In this document: piece after piece, positions 8,300 through 14,970 of the stretch
Position numbering within the stretch: the stretch's first letter is position 1
How the letters are laid out: each line of letters opens with the position of its first letter
Source of the DNA: Christensenellaceae bacterium
GTDB lineage: Bacteria; Bacillota; Clostridia; Christensenellales; Borkfalkiaceae
Reading direction: 5' to 3'
Length of the DNA stretch: 21,496 nt
NCBI GenBank assembly: GCA_016295005.1
Contig: JAEDMA010000010.1
Span: 1-21,496, forward strand
Position numbers and translations under genes: made by a program
Notes under the pieces: generated by a model
The model's input: only the letters and a program-made list of their open reading frames with translations
Database searches by the model: none
Told to the model about the DNA's origin: nothing

Positions 8300-8326
8300 A
8301 ACGTTTCGCGTGTCAGCGAAAACGTT
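8300..8326. promoter_or_regulatory. Candidate operator of the DeoR-family regulator
   Basis: An inverted repeat, AACGTTTCGC (8300-8309) and GCGAAAACGTT (8316-8326), with one extra A in one arm. It lies just downstream of the predicted start of transcription of the minus-strand DeoR-family gene. The position fits a repressor operator; binding by this protein is inferred. Confidence 0.45.
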
Positions 8327-8339
8327 TTTCTTTATGAAT

Positions 8340-8368
8340 ATTTTACACTTTTACGAAACTTTTTGCAA
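8340..8368 (-). promoter_or_regulatory. Promoter of the DeoR-cysE-cysS-alaS cluster
   Basis: On the minus strand, -35 TTGCAA (8363-8368), a 17-bp spacer and -10 TAAAAT (8340-8345). The -35 lies inside an 18-bp palindrome, CTTTTTGC-AA-GCAAAAAG (8359-8376), which could be a second protein-binding site. Confidence 0.55.
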
Positions 8369-8446
8369 GCAAAAAGATAAATAATAACAAAAAGAAGATA
8401 TTTTTTTTCAAAACGTTAAAAACATTGCTAATTATATCAAAATAAA

Positions 8447-8474
8447 TTGATTTTTTATAAAAATGAAGTATAAT
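8447..8474 (+). promoter_or_regulatory. Promoter reading into the repeat array toward serS
   Basis: -35 TTGATT (8447-8452), a 16-bp spacer and a perfect -10 TATAAT (8469-8474) on the plus strand. Transcription would begin around 8481, within the first palindrome of the array, and proceed toward serS about 650 bp downstream. Confidence 0.5.
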
Positions 8475-8613
8475 AATAAGTAAAAATACGCAAGCGCGGA
8501 GCATTTGCAGGTATTTTTACTTATTATTTCATAAGAAACGGCGGTTTGCCCTTGGCAAAGCGCAAGGCAACGACAGTTGCCTGACAAAATTTTAATTTTG
8601 TTTCGTTTTGAAA
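8469..8613 (+). repeat. Palindromic repeat unit 1 (divergent copy)
   Basis: Begins with TATAAT, then a perfect 18-bp stem, AATAATAAGTAAAAATAC (8472-8489) with its complement at 8511-8528, around a 21-nt loop containing GCAAGCGC and TTTGC. The second half differs in sequence from units 2 and 3 but keeps a similar plan of small hairpins: TTTGCC-CTT-GGCAAA (8545-8559), GGCAA-CGACAG-TTGCC (8566-8581) and CAAAAT/ATTTTG (8585-8600). Conserved layout with changed bases suggests that structure matters. Confidence 0.8.
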
Positions 8614-8753
8614 TATAATATAAGTAAAAATACGCAAGCGCGAAGCATTTGCAGGTATTTTTACTTATTATTTCATCGAGCCCCGCGGATTACCACAGGT
8701 AAGCCGCCAAGCGGCGACAGACGCGACCGCAATTTTTGCGGTGGGGGCGTAGA
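8614..8753 (+). repeat. Palindromic repeat unit 2
   Basis: A 140-bp unit: TATAAT, a 14-bp stem (8620-8633 and 8655-8668), then GCCGC-CAA-GCGGC (8703-8715) and ACCGCAA-TTT-TTGCGGT (8726-8742). It is almost identical to unit 3 throughout, implying a recent tandem duplication. Confidence 0.85.
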
Positions 8754-8891
8754 TATAATATATAAAAATACGCAAGCGCGAAGCATTTGCAGGTATTTTT
8801 ACTTATTATTTCATCGAGCCCCGCGGATTACCACAGGTAAGCCGCCAAGCGGCGACAGACGCGACCGCAATTTTTGCGGTGGGGGCGTAGA
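8754..8891 (+). repeat. Palindromic repeat unit 3
   Basis: A 138-bp near-perfect copy of unit 2. The left arm has lost bases (TATAAAAATAC for TAAGTAAAAATAC), which cuts the first stem to 9 bp (8763-8771 and 8793-8801). The two downstream hairpins are unchanged. A further TATAAT follows at 8892-8897. Confidence 0.85.
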
Positions 8892-8907
8892 TATAATACA
8901 AGCGTTA

Positions 8908-9021
8908 AAGTGTTCTGCGAACACTTCAGGACTATCCGCCCCACGCGAATTTTTAGATTAAAAATTCGCACGCTATCTTGAAATTCGGTGCAAAAATGCT
9001 TTTGCAAGCAAACATTTTTGC
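8908..9021 (+). other. Series of stem-loops between the repeat array and serS
   Basis: Three dyads in a row: AAGTGTTC-TGC-GAACACTT (8908-8926), GCGAATTTTT-AGATT-AAAAATTCGC (8945-8969) and GCAAAAATG/CATTTTTGC (8990-9021). The region has no credible gene. If transcription from 8481 continues, these would be part of a long structured serS leader; otherwise one could end the array transcript. No T-box consensus is present. Confidence 0.5.
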
Positions 9022-9067
9022 TTGAATTTTAATAATTAAAATACGCAAAACGAGAAAAAAATAAAAA

Positions 9068-9124
9068 GTTGCGGTTAAACTCTACAAACCGTAACGATAA
9101 AAAACTATTCGTCAAAAAACGAAT
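9068..9124 (+). promoter_or_regulatory. Two dyads directly upstream of serS
   Basis: GTTGCGGTT (9068-9076) is complementary, with one G-T, to AACCGTAAC (9087-9095). ATTCGT/ACGAAT (9107-9124) then ends just before the GGAG ribosome binding site of serS. They may be RNA hairpins affecting serS translation or DNA-binding sites. No strong promoter is evident here. Confidence 0.35.
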
Positions 9125-9138
9125 TCTGGAGAAAAATA

Positions 9139-10419
9139 ATGTTAGATTTAAAAAGAATTCAGGAAAATAAGGAAAAGGTAACCGAACTTCTTGCGAGAAA
9201 AGGTTACAAAGCCGATTTCGACGCGGTACTCGCATTAGACGCGGAAAGAAGAAAAGCCATCGGCGAAGTGGAAGCTCTTAAAGCCGAAAGAAACAAGGTT
9301 TCCGCGGAAATCCCCAAACTCAAAAAAGAAGGCAAACCCGTAGAAGGTATTTTTGCAGAAATGAGAGAGTTGGGCGATAAAATCGCCGAATACGACAAAA
9401 AAGCAAACGAACTCGATAAAAAAGTGTTCGATATGCTTGCCGTTATGCCTAATATCCCCGACGAAGATTTACTTCCCGGCGAAAAAGAAAACAACAAAGT
9501 CGTTAAAGTATTTGGCGAAAAACCCGAATTTTCTTTCCCGATGCAGAATCACGTAGATTTATGCACCAAACTCGGCATCATAGATTATCAGCGCGGAACC
9601 AAACTTTCCGGCGGCGGATTCTGGCTCTATCGCGGAGAAGGCGCAAGGCTCGAATGGGCGCTTTTGAACTTCTTTATTTCCGAACACTTAAAAGACGGGT
9701 ACGAATTTATTCTTCCCCCGCACCAGTTGGGTTATAATTGCGGATTCGGCGCCGGTCAGTTCCCCAAATTCTCCGACGAAGTTTACTGGCTCGACTGCGA
9801 CGAAGACAGAACCAAAAACCGTTTTATGCTTCCCACTGCCGAAACGGCTCTCGTAAATATGTACGCGGGCGAAATTATCCCCGAAGAAAAACTTCCGATG
9901 AAATTTTTCGCCTACACCCCCTGTTATCGTAAAGAAGCGGGTTCTTACCGCGCGGAAGAACGCGGCATGATAAGGGGTCACCAGTTCAACAAAGTAGAAA
10001 TGGTACAGTACGCTCACCCCGAACACAGCATGGAAGCCTTCGAAGAGTTGGTAAACAAGGCGTGTTCGTTAATGGAAAAGTTAGGGCTTCACTTCCGTTT
10101 AAGCAAACTCGCCGCAGGCGACTGCTCGGCTTCGATGGCGAGAACGTACGATATAGAAGTATGGATTCCTTCTATGGGAATTTATAAAGAAGTTTCTTCC
10201 GTTTCCAACGCAAACGACTATCAGGCGAGAAGAAACAACACCAAATTCCGTGATTCCAAAACGGGCAAACCGCAGTACGTTCACACCTTGAACGGTTCGG
10301 GTCTTGCAACAAGCAGGGTTTTCCCCGCAATCATCGAACAGTATCAGAACGCGGACGGCTCGATTACGATTCCCGAAGTTCTGCAACCGTTTATGGGCGG
10401 TCAGAAAGTTATTAAATAA
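9139..10419 (+). CDS. serS: Serine--tRNA ligase
   Basis: Class II synthetase that charges tRNA-Ser (and tRNA-Sec where present). At 426 residues it is full length. Residues about 27-100 are the charged two-helix coiled coil that grips the long variable arm. The catalytic part shows LPTAET (231-236), motif 2 YRKEAGSYRAEERGMIRGHQF (from 263) and motif 3 NGSGLATSRVFPAIIE (from 385). The segment AAGDCSASMARTYDIEVW replaces the more common TGDLGFAAAKTYDIEVW but keeps the TYDIEVW core. The start follows GGAG with a 7-nt spacer. It stands alone, with an intrinsic terminator 8 bp past the stop and the repeat-rich leader upstream. Confidence 0.97.
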   Translation: MLDLKRIQENKEKVTELLARKGYKADFDAVLALDAERRKAIGEVEALKAERNKVSAEIPKLKKEGKPVEGIFAEMRELGDKIAEYDKKANELDKKVFDMLAVMPNIPDEDLLPGEKENNKVVKVFGEKPEFSFPMQNHVDLCTKLGIIDYQRGTKLSGGGFWLYRGEGARLEWALLNFFISEHLKDGYEFILPPHQLGYNCGFGAGQFPKFSDEVYWLDCDEDRTKNRFMLPTAETALVNMYAGEIIPEEKLPMKFFAYTPCYRKEAGSYRAEERGMIRGHQFNKVEMVQYAHPEHSMEAFEELVNKACSLMEKLGLHFRLSKLAAGDCSASMARTYDIEVWIPSMGIYKEVSSVSNANDYQARRNNTKFRDSKTGKPQYVHTLNGSGLATSRVFPAIIEQYQNADGSITIPEVLQPFMGGQKVIK

Positions 10420-10426
10420 CTTATAT

Positions 10427-10462
10427 AAAAGGGGAATTCGCCAAAGCGTTTTCCCTTTTTTT
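10427..10462 (+). terminator. Intrinsic terminator of serS
   Basis: AAAAGGGGAA (10427-10436) pairs with TTTCCCTTTT (10450-10459) with one G-U. A run of seven T closes the element. It lies directly past the serS stop. Confidence 0.75.
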
Positions 10463-10549
10463 GAAACGCAAATAAAATTCTTCCGCAATAATTAACGGCT
10501 TCTCATATTTAACAAAAAAAATGCATAATCTAAAAAAGGAGAAACAAGT

Positions 10550-11146
10550 ATGAAAATCTGCGTTTACGGCGCTTCAAGCAAAACCATCGACAAAGTCTAT
10601 ACCGACGTAGCGGAAAAAATAGGCGAACTTATCGGCGAAAAAGGACATACGCTCGTATTCGGCGGCGGCGCGTCCGGCGTTATGGGAGCAACCGCTCTCG
10701 GCGCGAAAAAATCCAACGCGAAAGAGATTCTCGGAATCGCTCCGAGATTTTTCGACGTGGACGGATTACTTTCCCCTTACTGCACCGATTTTATTTACAC
10801 CGAAGATATGCACGAAAGAAAAAAACTTTTCGAAGAAATTTCCGACGCTTTTATTATTGCGCCGGGCGGCGTAGGTACTTACGACGAACTTTTCGAACTA
10901 TTAACATTAAAACAACTCGCCGTTCATAACAAACCGATAGTCATTCTTAACGTAAACGGCTGTTACGATACCCTTTACACTCTTTTGGAAGAACTTATTA
11001 AAGGTAACTTTATGAGAGACAAGTCGAGAGTTTTATACGAATTCGTATCTACTCCGGAACAGGCTTTCGATTATATCGAAAACTATAAGCCGCACGATTT
11101 CTCCGTAACCGAATTCAAGGCGATTAACACGGATATTAAAAGATAA
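10550..11146 (+). CDS. LOG-family nucleotide phosphoribohydrolase-like protein
   Basis: A 198-residue Rossmann-like protein of the LOG/TIGR00730 family, often mislabelled lysine decarboxylase. Family members cleave cytokinin riboside 5'-monophosphates or related nucleotides, releasing base and ribose 5-phosphate. Signature motifs are present: GGGASGVMG at 38-46, MHERKK at 87-92, and PGGVGTYDE at 105-113, which carries the catalytic and phosphate-binding residues. The start has AAGGAG 8 nt upstream. A weak CATAAT (10524-10529) is the best -10 I find. The gene is monocistronic and convergent with the rubrerythrin gene across a shared terminator. The physiological substrate in this organism is unknown. 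Confidence 0.9.
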   Translation: MKICVYGASSKTIDKVYTDVAEKIGELIGEKGHTLVFGGGASGVMGATALGAKKSNAKEILGIAPRFFDVDGLLSPYCTDFIYTEDMHERKKLFEEISDAFIIAPGGVGTYDELFELLTLKQLAVHNKPIVILNVNGCYDTLYTLLEELIKGNFMRDKSRVLYEFVSTPEQAFDYIENYKPHDFSVTEFKAINTDIKR

Positions 11147-11173
11147 TCACGGTTTTAATTAAAAAACATTATA

Positions 11174-11211
11174 AAAAACTCGGGCGAGGAAATCTCTTCG
11201 CCCGAGTTTTT
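11174..11211. terminator. Bidirectional terminator between convergent genes
   Basis: A perfect 14-bp stem (AAAACTCGGGCGA core and its complement) with a 10-nt loop, A-run on one side and T-run on the other. It sits between the ends of the LOG-family gene (plus) and the rubrerythrin gene (minus), serving both. Confidence 0.9.
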
Positions 11212-11223
11212 GTCTTTCTTGTC

Positions 11224-11808
11224 TTATTCGTCGATTTTTACCAGAAATTCGCCCTGAGCAACCTGACAAACGGGACACTTTTTCGGCGCTTCTTTATCGG
11301 TTACTTCGTATCCGCAGTGCGAACACACCCACTTTACGGGTTTACTCTTTTTATACAAGGTGCCTTTGCTCATCTGCGTATACAAACTCTTAAACTTCTC
11401 GAAGTGCGTTTTTTCTATCTCCGCTATATTTAAAAACAACTGCGCTTCTTCGGGGAATCCTTCTTTTTTTGCCGTCTCGGCGAATTCGGGATAAAGTTTT
11501 ACTTCGGCTTCTTCGTCCTGCATGGCAAGGCGAAGATTCTCGGTTAAATCCCACTTTTCCTTAAACGGATACCCCGAACATATTTCGATATTCTTTATTT
11601 CTTCTTTATCGGCGTTTTGAATCGCCGTATAAAACATACGCGCGTGGTTGAATTCGTTATATACTATTTTATCGATTATCTCCGCAATCGCGCCGTATCC
11701 GTTATACCTTGCCCCGTATTCGATAAACTCGTAACGGGTTCTCGCCTGACATTCCCCCGCGTACGCCTTCGCGAGATTTAAATAAGTCTTGCTGTCTTTA
11801 AGTTTCAT
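11224..11808 (-). CDS. Rubrerythrin
   Basis: A 194-residue non-haem iron protein that reduces hydrogen peroxide in anaerobes. The ferritin-like diiron domain (about 1-145) shows the expected ligand set: E19, E52-x2-H55 (NEFNHA), E99-x2-E102 before LYPEFA, and E132-x2-H135. The C-terminal rubredoxin domain carries C162-x2-C165 and C178-x2-C181 for an Fe(SCys)4 centre that feeds electrons to the diiron site. Domain order and length match classical rubrerythrin. The start is fixed by AAGGAG. It is a single-gene unit, and its upstream region is A/T-rich with no promoter I can assign confidently. It supports an anaerobic host. Confidence 0.94.
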   Translation of the reverse strand: MKLKDSKTYLNLAKAYAGECQARTRYEFIEYGARYNGYGAIAEIIDKIVYNEFNHARMFYTAIQNADKEEIKNIEICSGYPFKEKWDLTENLRLAMQDEEAEVKLYPEFAETAKKEGFPEEAQLFLNIAEIEKTHFEKFKSLYTQMSKGTLYKKSKPVKWVCSHCGYEVTDKEAPKKCPVCQVAQGEFLVKIDE

Positions 11809-11918
11809 TTTATTCTCCTTTTATATATCTTTTTACTTTATTTTTCCCGAAATTTTAACCAAAATAACATTTTGTCTGAAATTTTACGAAAAAATTTTTA
11901 AAAACCTCGTCAAAACGC

Positions 11919-11947
11919 TTTACAACTTTATCGTAATAAAGTATAAT
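11919..11947 (+). promoter_or_regulatory. Promoter of the amino-acid ABC transporter operon
   Basis: -35 TTTACA (11919-11924), a 17-bp spacer and a perfect -10 TATAAT (11942-11947). The predicted start is near 11954, giving a leader of about 75 nt before the binding-protein gene. Confidence 0.8.
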
Positions 11948-11961
11948 AGCCAACGTAACTT

Positions 11962-11987
11962 ACTTCATTGCATTAAAGTAATGAAGT
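11962..11987 (+). promoter_or_regulatory. Inverted repeat in the transporter leader
   Basis: ACTTCATT (11962-11969) and AATGAAGT (11980-11987) form an 8-bp dyad with a 10-nt spacer, about 8 to 34 bp downstream of the predicted transcription start. The location suits a repressor operator, perhaps for the YerC-like protein at the operon end. It could also be an RNA hairpin. Confidence 0.4.
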
Positions 11988-12028
11988 GGAAAAAACCAGA
12001 AAAAACTTATTAAAAGGAGAAAACTACA

Positions 12029-12850
12029 ATGAAAAAAATATTTACGGGTTTAGCGGCGGCTATTATGTGTTTAACGGCTTGTTTTGCTTTTACGGGCTGC
12101 GGCGCCGCCACTTATAAAGATCTGACCATAGTAGAAGTCGGCGGCGAAACGGAATCGTTCGGCATAGCGTTCAGACAAGGTTCCGACTTAACGAGAAAAG
12201 TTGAGGACGCCATCGCATCCCTTATTTCGGAAAACAAACTTTCTGCCCTCGCGCAAAAGTACGGCGTTGCGGGCGTAAACGAATACGTACCCGAAGCGGC
12301 AAAGAACGAAGCGAGCGAAGACTTTAAGAACGTTTCTAAAAAAGGCAAACTCGTTATAGGCATTACCGACTATAAACCTATGGATTATAAAGAAGACGGC
12401 GGTTCGGAATGGATAGGTTTCGACGCCGACCTTGCCAAAATGGTTTGCGCAAAACTCGGCGTTACGGCGGAATTTTTAGAAATCGAATGGGGCAACAAAC
12501 TGTTAGACCTTACATCGGGCAGAATCGACTGCATTTGGAACGGTATGACCATTACCGACGAAATAAAGGGCGCTGCCGACGTTACCAAGGCTTATATGGA
12601 AAACAGACAGGTAGCGGTAGTTCTTAAAAGCAACGCCGAAAAATATTCTTCCGTAGACAAAATGGGCGGCGTAAGAATAGCCGCGGAAACGGGTTCTGCG
12701 GGCGAAGCGTTCATCAACGCGAATCCGTCGCTTAAAACCGGACTCGTTCAGGTCGACGGACAATCCGACGCTTTTCTCGAAGTTATGTCGGGAAAGAGCG
12801 AAATAGCAATCGTAGACTATATGATGGCGCGCGCTCTCATCGAAGGATAA
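12029..12850 (+). CDS. Amino-acid-binding lipoprotein, apparently circularly permuted
   Basis: A 273-residue extracellular binding protein (solute-binding family 3) of an ABC importer for polar amino acids. The signal peptide ends in lipobox FTGC, so C24 is lipidated. The core starts at about 106 (GKLVIGITDYKPMDYK) and continues through WIGFDADLAK (128-137), IEWGNKLLDLTSGRIDCIWNGMTITDE (152-178) and the TGSAGE site (221-226), ending with IAIVDYMMARALIEG (259-273). The usual last part of this family, a strand then helices, is missing there. It instead lies right after the anchor: TYKDLTIVEVGGETESFGIAFRQGSDL (28-54) and the helices ending LSALAQKYGV (71-80). A linker (about 81-105) joins old C-terminus to old N-terminus. 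The start follows AAGGAG. The permease gene follows after a 68-bp gap with a hairpin. Confidence 0.9.
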   Translation: MKKIFTGLAAAIMCLTACFAFTGCGAATYKDLTIVEVGGETESFGIAFRQGSDLTRKVEDAIASLISENKLSALAQKYGVAGVNEYVPEAAKNEASEDFKNVSKKGKLVIGITDYKPMDYKEDGGSEWIGFDADLAKMVCAKLGVTAEFLEIEWGNKLLDLTSGRIDCIWNGMTITDEIKGAADVTKAYMENRQVAVVLKSNAEKYSSVDKMGGVRIAAETGSAGEAFINANPSLKTGLVQVDGQSDAFLEVMSGKSEIAIVDYMMARALIEG

Positions 12851-12869
12851 AAAACAAAATTTACAACCG

Positions 12870-12900
12870 AAAGCGGAAAGTTTTTATAGCTTTCCGCTTT
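12870..12900 (+). other. Intercistronic stem-loop between binding protein and permease
   Basis: A perfect 11-bp stem, AAAGCGGAAAG and its complement, with a 9-nt loop and no T-run after it. Such hairpins between binding-protein and permease genes commonly protect the upstream mRNA or attenuate, favouring excess binding protein; that role is inferred here. Confidence 0.6.
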
Positions 12901-12918
12901 ACGCGGCTTTAATAAACT

Positions 12919-13590
12919 ATGCAAAATCTTTTACTCGATCCAACTTTTATATCGGTATCGCTCGATTTACTCGCAGGGTTCGGCGAAACTTTGAAAATAT
13001 TTTTCGTTACCCTGCTTATATCGTTGCCCGCGGGGTTAATAATCGCGTTCGGGTCGATGTCTAAAATAAAACCCGTAAAATGGCTTTGTTCCACCTTCGT
13101 ATGGATTATACGCGGCACTCCGCTTATGCTGCAACTTATCGTGGTATATTACGGTCCGGGGCTTATTTTCGGGCAAGGCGCGGGACTTGACGCTTATTTA
13201 TCCACGTTTATCACTTTCGGAATAAACTACGCGTGCTATTTTTCCGAGATTTACCGCGGCGGAATACAGAGCGTTTCCAAAAGCCAGACGGAAGCGGGGT
13301 TGATCCTTGGAATGACCAAACGACAGATTTTTTTCAAGGTGGTTCTGTTACAGGTTATAAAAAGAATTCTGCCCCCCGTCAGCAACGAAGTAATCACTCT
13401 CGTCAAAGACACGTCGCTTGCAAGAATCATAACCTTTTACGAACTTATTTTCTTCGCGCAAAGATACATAAAAAACGGCGGTCTTTTATGGCCACTGTTC
13501 TACACGGCGGTTTATTATCTCGTATTCACGGCGATTCTTACCCTGTTATTCCGCTTTCTCGAAAAGAAACTTTCTTATTTTAAGGTGTAA
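12919..13590 (+). CDS. Amino-acid ABC transporter permease
   Basis: A 223-residue HisM/GlnP-type inner-membrane permease that forms the translocation pore, probably as a homodimer. Several hydrophobic segments are visible (roughly 18-46, 56-80, 92-113 and 190-212). RGTPLMLQL (65-73) is the typical family motif. The EAA loop EAGLILGMTKRQIFFKVVLLQ-like segment (about 125-145) contacts the ATPase. The start is bounded by an in-frame stop two codons upstream, yet no Shine-Dalgarno sequence is seen before it, unlike the neighbours, which suggests weak translation relative to the binding protein. The ATPase gene follows after 3 bp. Confidence 0.93.
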   Translation: MQNLLLDPTFISVSLDLLAGFGETLKIFFVTLLISLPAGLIIAFGSMSKIKPVKWLCSTFVWIIRGTPLMLQLIVVYYGPGLIFGQGAGLDAYLSTFITFGINYACYFSEIYRGGIQSVSKSQTEAGLILGMTKRQIFFKVVLLQVIKRILPPVSNEVITLVKDTSLARIITFYELIFFAQRYIKNGGLLWPLFYTAVYYLVFTAILTLLFRFLEKKLSYFKV

Positions 13591-13593
13591 AAA

Positions 13594-14445
13594 ATGAGTT
13601 ATCTCGAAATAAAAAACTTTATAAAATCGTTCGACAAAACGGAAGTTTTAAAAGATATATCTTTTACGATGGAAAAAGGCGAAGTTTTGTCGGTGATAGG
13701 CTCTTCGGGGTCGGGCAAAACCACGCTTTTAAGATGTCTTAACTTTCTGGAATCGCCCGACGGCGGGAAAATGGTTTTAGACGGCGAACAACTTATCGAC
13801 GCGGACGGCAAAGCCAAAGAATCGGAAAAAGCGTTACGAGAAAAACGCCTTAATTTCGGGCTGGTTTTTCAGTCGTTTAATCTGTTTCCGCAATACACGG
13901 TGTTAAAAAACATTACCCTTGCCCCGACCCTTTTACTCAAAACCGAATTAAAAGAACTTAAAAAGACGTTAAAAGAAGAAAAAAAGCCGCGGCGTGAAAT
14001 TTTTTCGATATTAAAAGAACGAAAGGAAACCAAAAAACGCGAAATCGAAAAAGAAGGCGGACTTTTGCTCGATAAAATCGGACTTTCCGACAAAAAGGAC
14101 GCCTACCCCGACCAACTTTCGGGCGGTCAGTGCCAAAGGGTGGCTATTGCGAGAGCGCTTGCGTTAAAACCCAAAATCCTTTGTTTCGACGAACCCACTT
14201 CCGCTCTCGACCCCGAACTGACGGGCGAGGTTTTAAGAGTTATAAAGTCGCTTAAAGACGACGGCAGAACGATGATTATAGTTACCCACGAAATGGGATT
14301 CGCGCAGAAGGTATCGGACAAAGTTATATTTATGGCGAACGGTATCATAGAAGAACAGGGTTCGCCGGACGAGTTGTTCAACAACCCCAAATCGGAAAAA
14401 CTGAAAAGTTTTCTTATAAGCAATAACGATAAGGAAGGAATATGA
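13594..14445 (+). CDS. Amino-acid ABC transporter ATPase with charged insertion
   Basis: A 283-residue ATPase of the GlnQ/HisP type that powers the importer. All motifs are present: Walker A GSSGSGKTT (36-44), Q-loop Q93 in VFQSFNLFPQ, signature LSGGQ (175-179), Walker B ILCFDE (195-200), D-loop SALDPE, and switch H232 in VTHEM. It exceeds the usual 240-250 residues because about 30 extra, mostly Lys/Glu/Arg residues (about 117-155) lie between the Q-loop and signature, in the helical subdomain that faces the permease. The start is 3 bp after the permease stop, whose last codons contain an AAGGTG site. The YerC-like gene begins 1 bp after its stop. Confidence 0.94.
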   Translation: MSYLEIKNFIKSFDKTEVLKDISFTMEKGEVLSVIGSSGSGKTTLLRCLNFLESPDGGKMVLDGEQLIDADGKAKESEKALREKRLNFGLVFQSFNLFPQYTVLKNITLAPTLLLKTELKELKKTLKEEKKPRREIFSILKERKETKKREIEKEGGLLLDKIGLSDKKDAYPDQLSGGQCQRVAIARALALKPKILCFDEPTSALDPELTGEVLRVIKSLKDDGRTMIIVTHEMGFAQKVSDKVIFMANGIIEEQGSPDELFNNPKSEKLKSFLISNNDKEGI

Positions 14446-14446
14446 T

Positions 14447-14725
14447 ATGTCGGACAATATGAAAACGGAATTAAACGACCTTTACGAAACGATATTGAAA
14501 CTTAAAACGGTAAAAGACTGCGAAAACTTCTTCGCCGACCTTTGCACTTACAAAGAAATAAATTCTATGGCGCAAAGGCTTAAAGCCGCCCGTCTTTTAA
14601 TGGACGGCGATACCTACGAACAGGTCATCGCGAAAACGGACATATCTTCCGCTACCCTTTCCCGCGTTTCCAAATGCGTGAAACTCGGCAAAGGATATAA
14701 GTCCGTATTAAAAGAAGAAAAGTAA
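14447..14725 (+). CDS. YerC/YecD-family TrpR-related regulator
   Basis: A 92-residue protein matching the YerC/YecD family, related to the Trp repressor. It is all helical. LCTYKEINSMAQRLKAARLLMDG (about 32-54) is the dimerising region, and TYEQVIAKTDISSATLSRVSKCV (about 56-78) forms the helix-turn-helix. TrpR binds tryptophan as co-repressor; whether this family does is not established here. It is the last gene of the ABC operon, one base after the ATPase stop, with GGAAGG as ribosome binding site. This makes it a natural candidate to regulate amino-acid uptake, perhaps through the dyad at 11962-11987. That link is inference. Confidence 0.88.
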   Translation: MSDNMKTELNDLYETILKLKTVKDCENFFADLCTYKEINSMAQRLKAARLLMDGDTYEQVIAKTDISSATLSRVSKCVKLGKGYKSVLKEEK

Positions 14726-14730
14726 CCTTT

Positions 14731-14816
14731 AACCGAACGGATAACACCAATGGCCCGTTTTTTACGGTTTCGGTTCGATTTAGCTTTTTGCCGCGCGGCA
14801 AACGGCAGACTTTTTT
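14731..14816 (+). other. Structured 3' region of the transporter operon
   Basis: Downstream of the YerC-like gene. AACCGAA (14731-14737) pairs with TTCGGTT (14769-14775) and encloses CCGT/ACGG (14755-14767). The perfect palindrome TTTGCCGCGCGGCAAA (14787-14802) is followed 8 nt later by six T (14811-14816), resembling a weak intrinsic terminator. The stronger terminator at 14872-14916 may be a backup. No gene is seen between 14726 and 14970. Confidence 0.4.
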
Positions 14817-14871
14817 ATCGTTCGGACTGCTTACTTATTACATTAAAAAGCACATAAGAGATTTCCAAAGA

Positions 14872-14916
14872 TAAAAACCCCGACCTTGCGAGTAATTCGC
14901 AAGGTCGGGGTTTTTA
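14872..14916. terminator. Strong bidirectional terminator
   Basis: A perfect 20-bp stem with a 5-nt loop; the core is ACCCCGACCTTGCGA, with A-run and T-run at the base. It separates the plus-strand transporter operon from the convergent minus-strand spoIIR-sleB-ypeB operon and can serve both. Confidence 0.92.
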
Positions 14917-14970
14917 TTTATCGAAAAAAATTGGGTTTTTCTCCATTTATACGGCGTATTTACTTTTTCG

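Noticed and set aside
8469..8898. CRISPR array
   Set aside because: Only three units of about 140 bp with no short repeats separated by unique spacers and no cas gene.
8608..8961. Open frame of 117 codons on the plus strand
   Set aside because: It is the repeat array read twice: 138 bp is a multiple of three, so the same 46-residue stretch repeats. It lacks a ribosome site and any family likeness.
8899..9138. T-box riboswitch for serS
   Set aside because: No T-box antiterminator sequence (TGGNACCGCG-like) was found.
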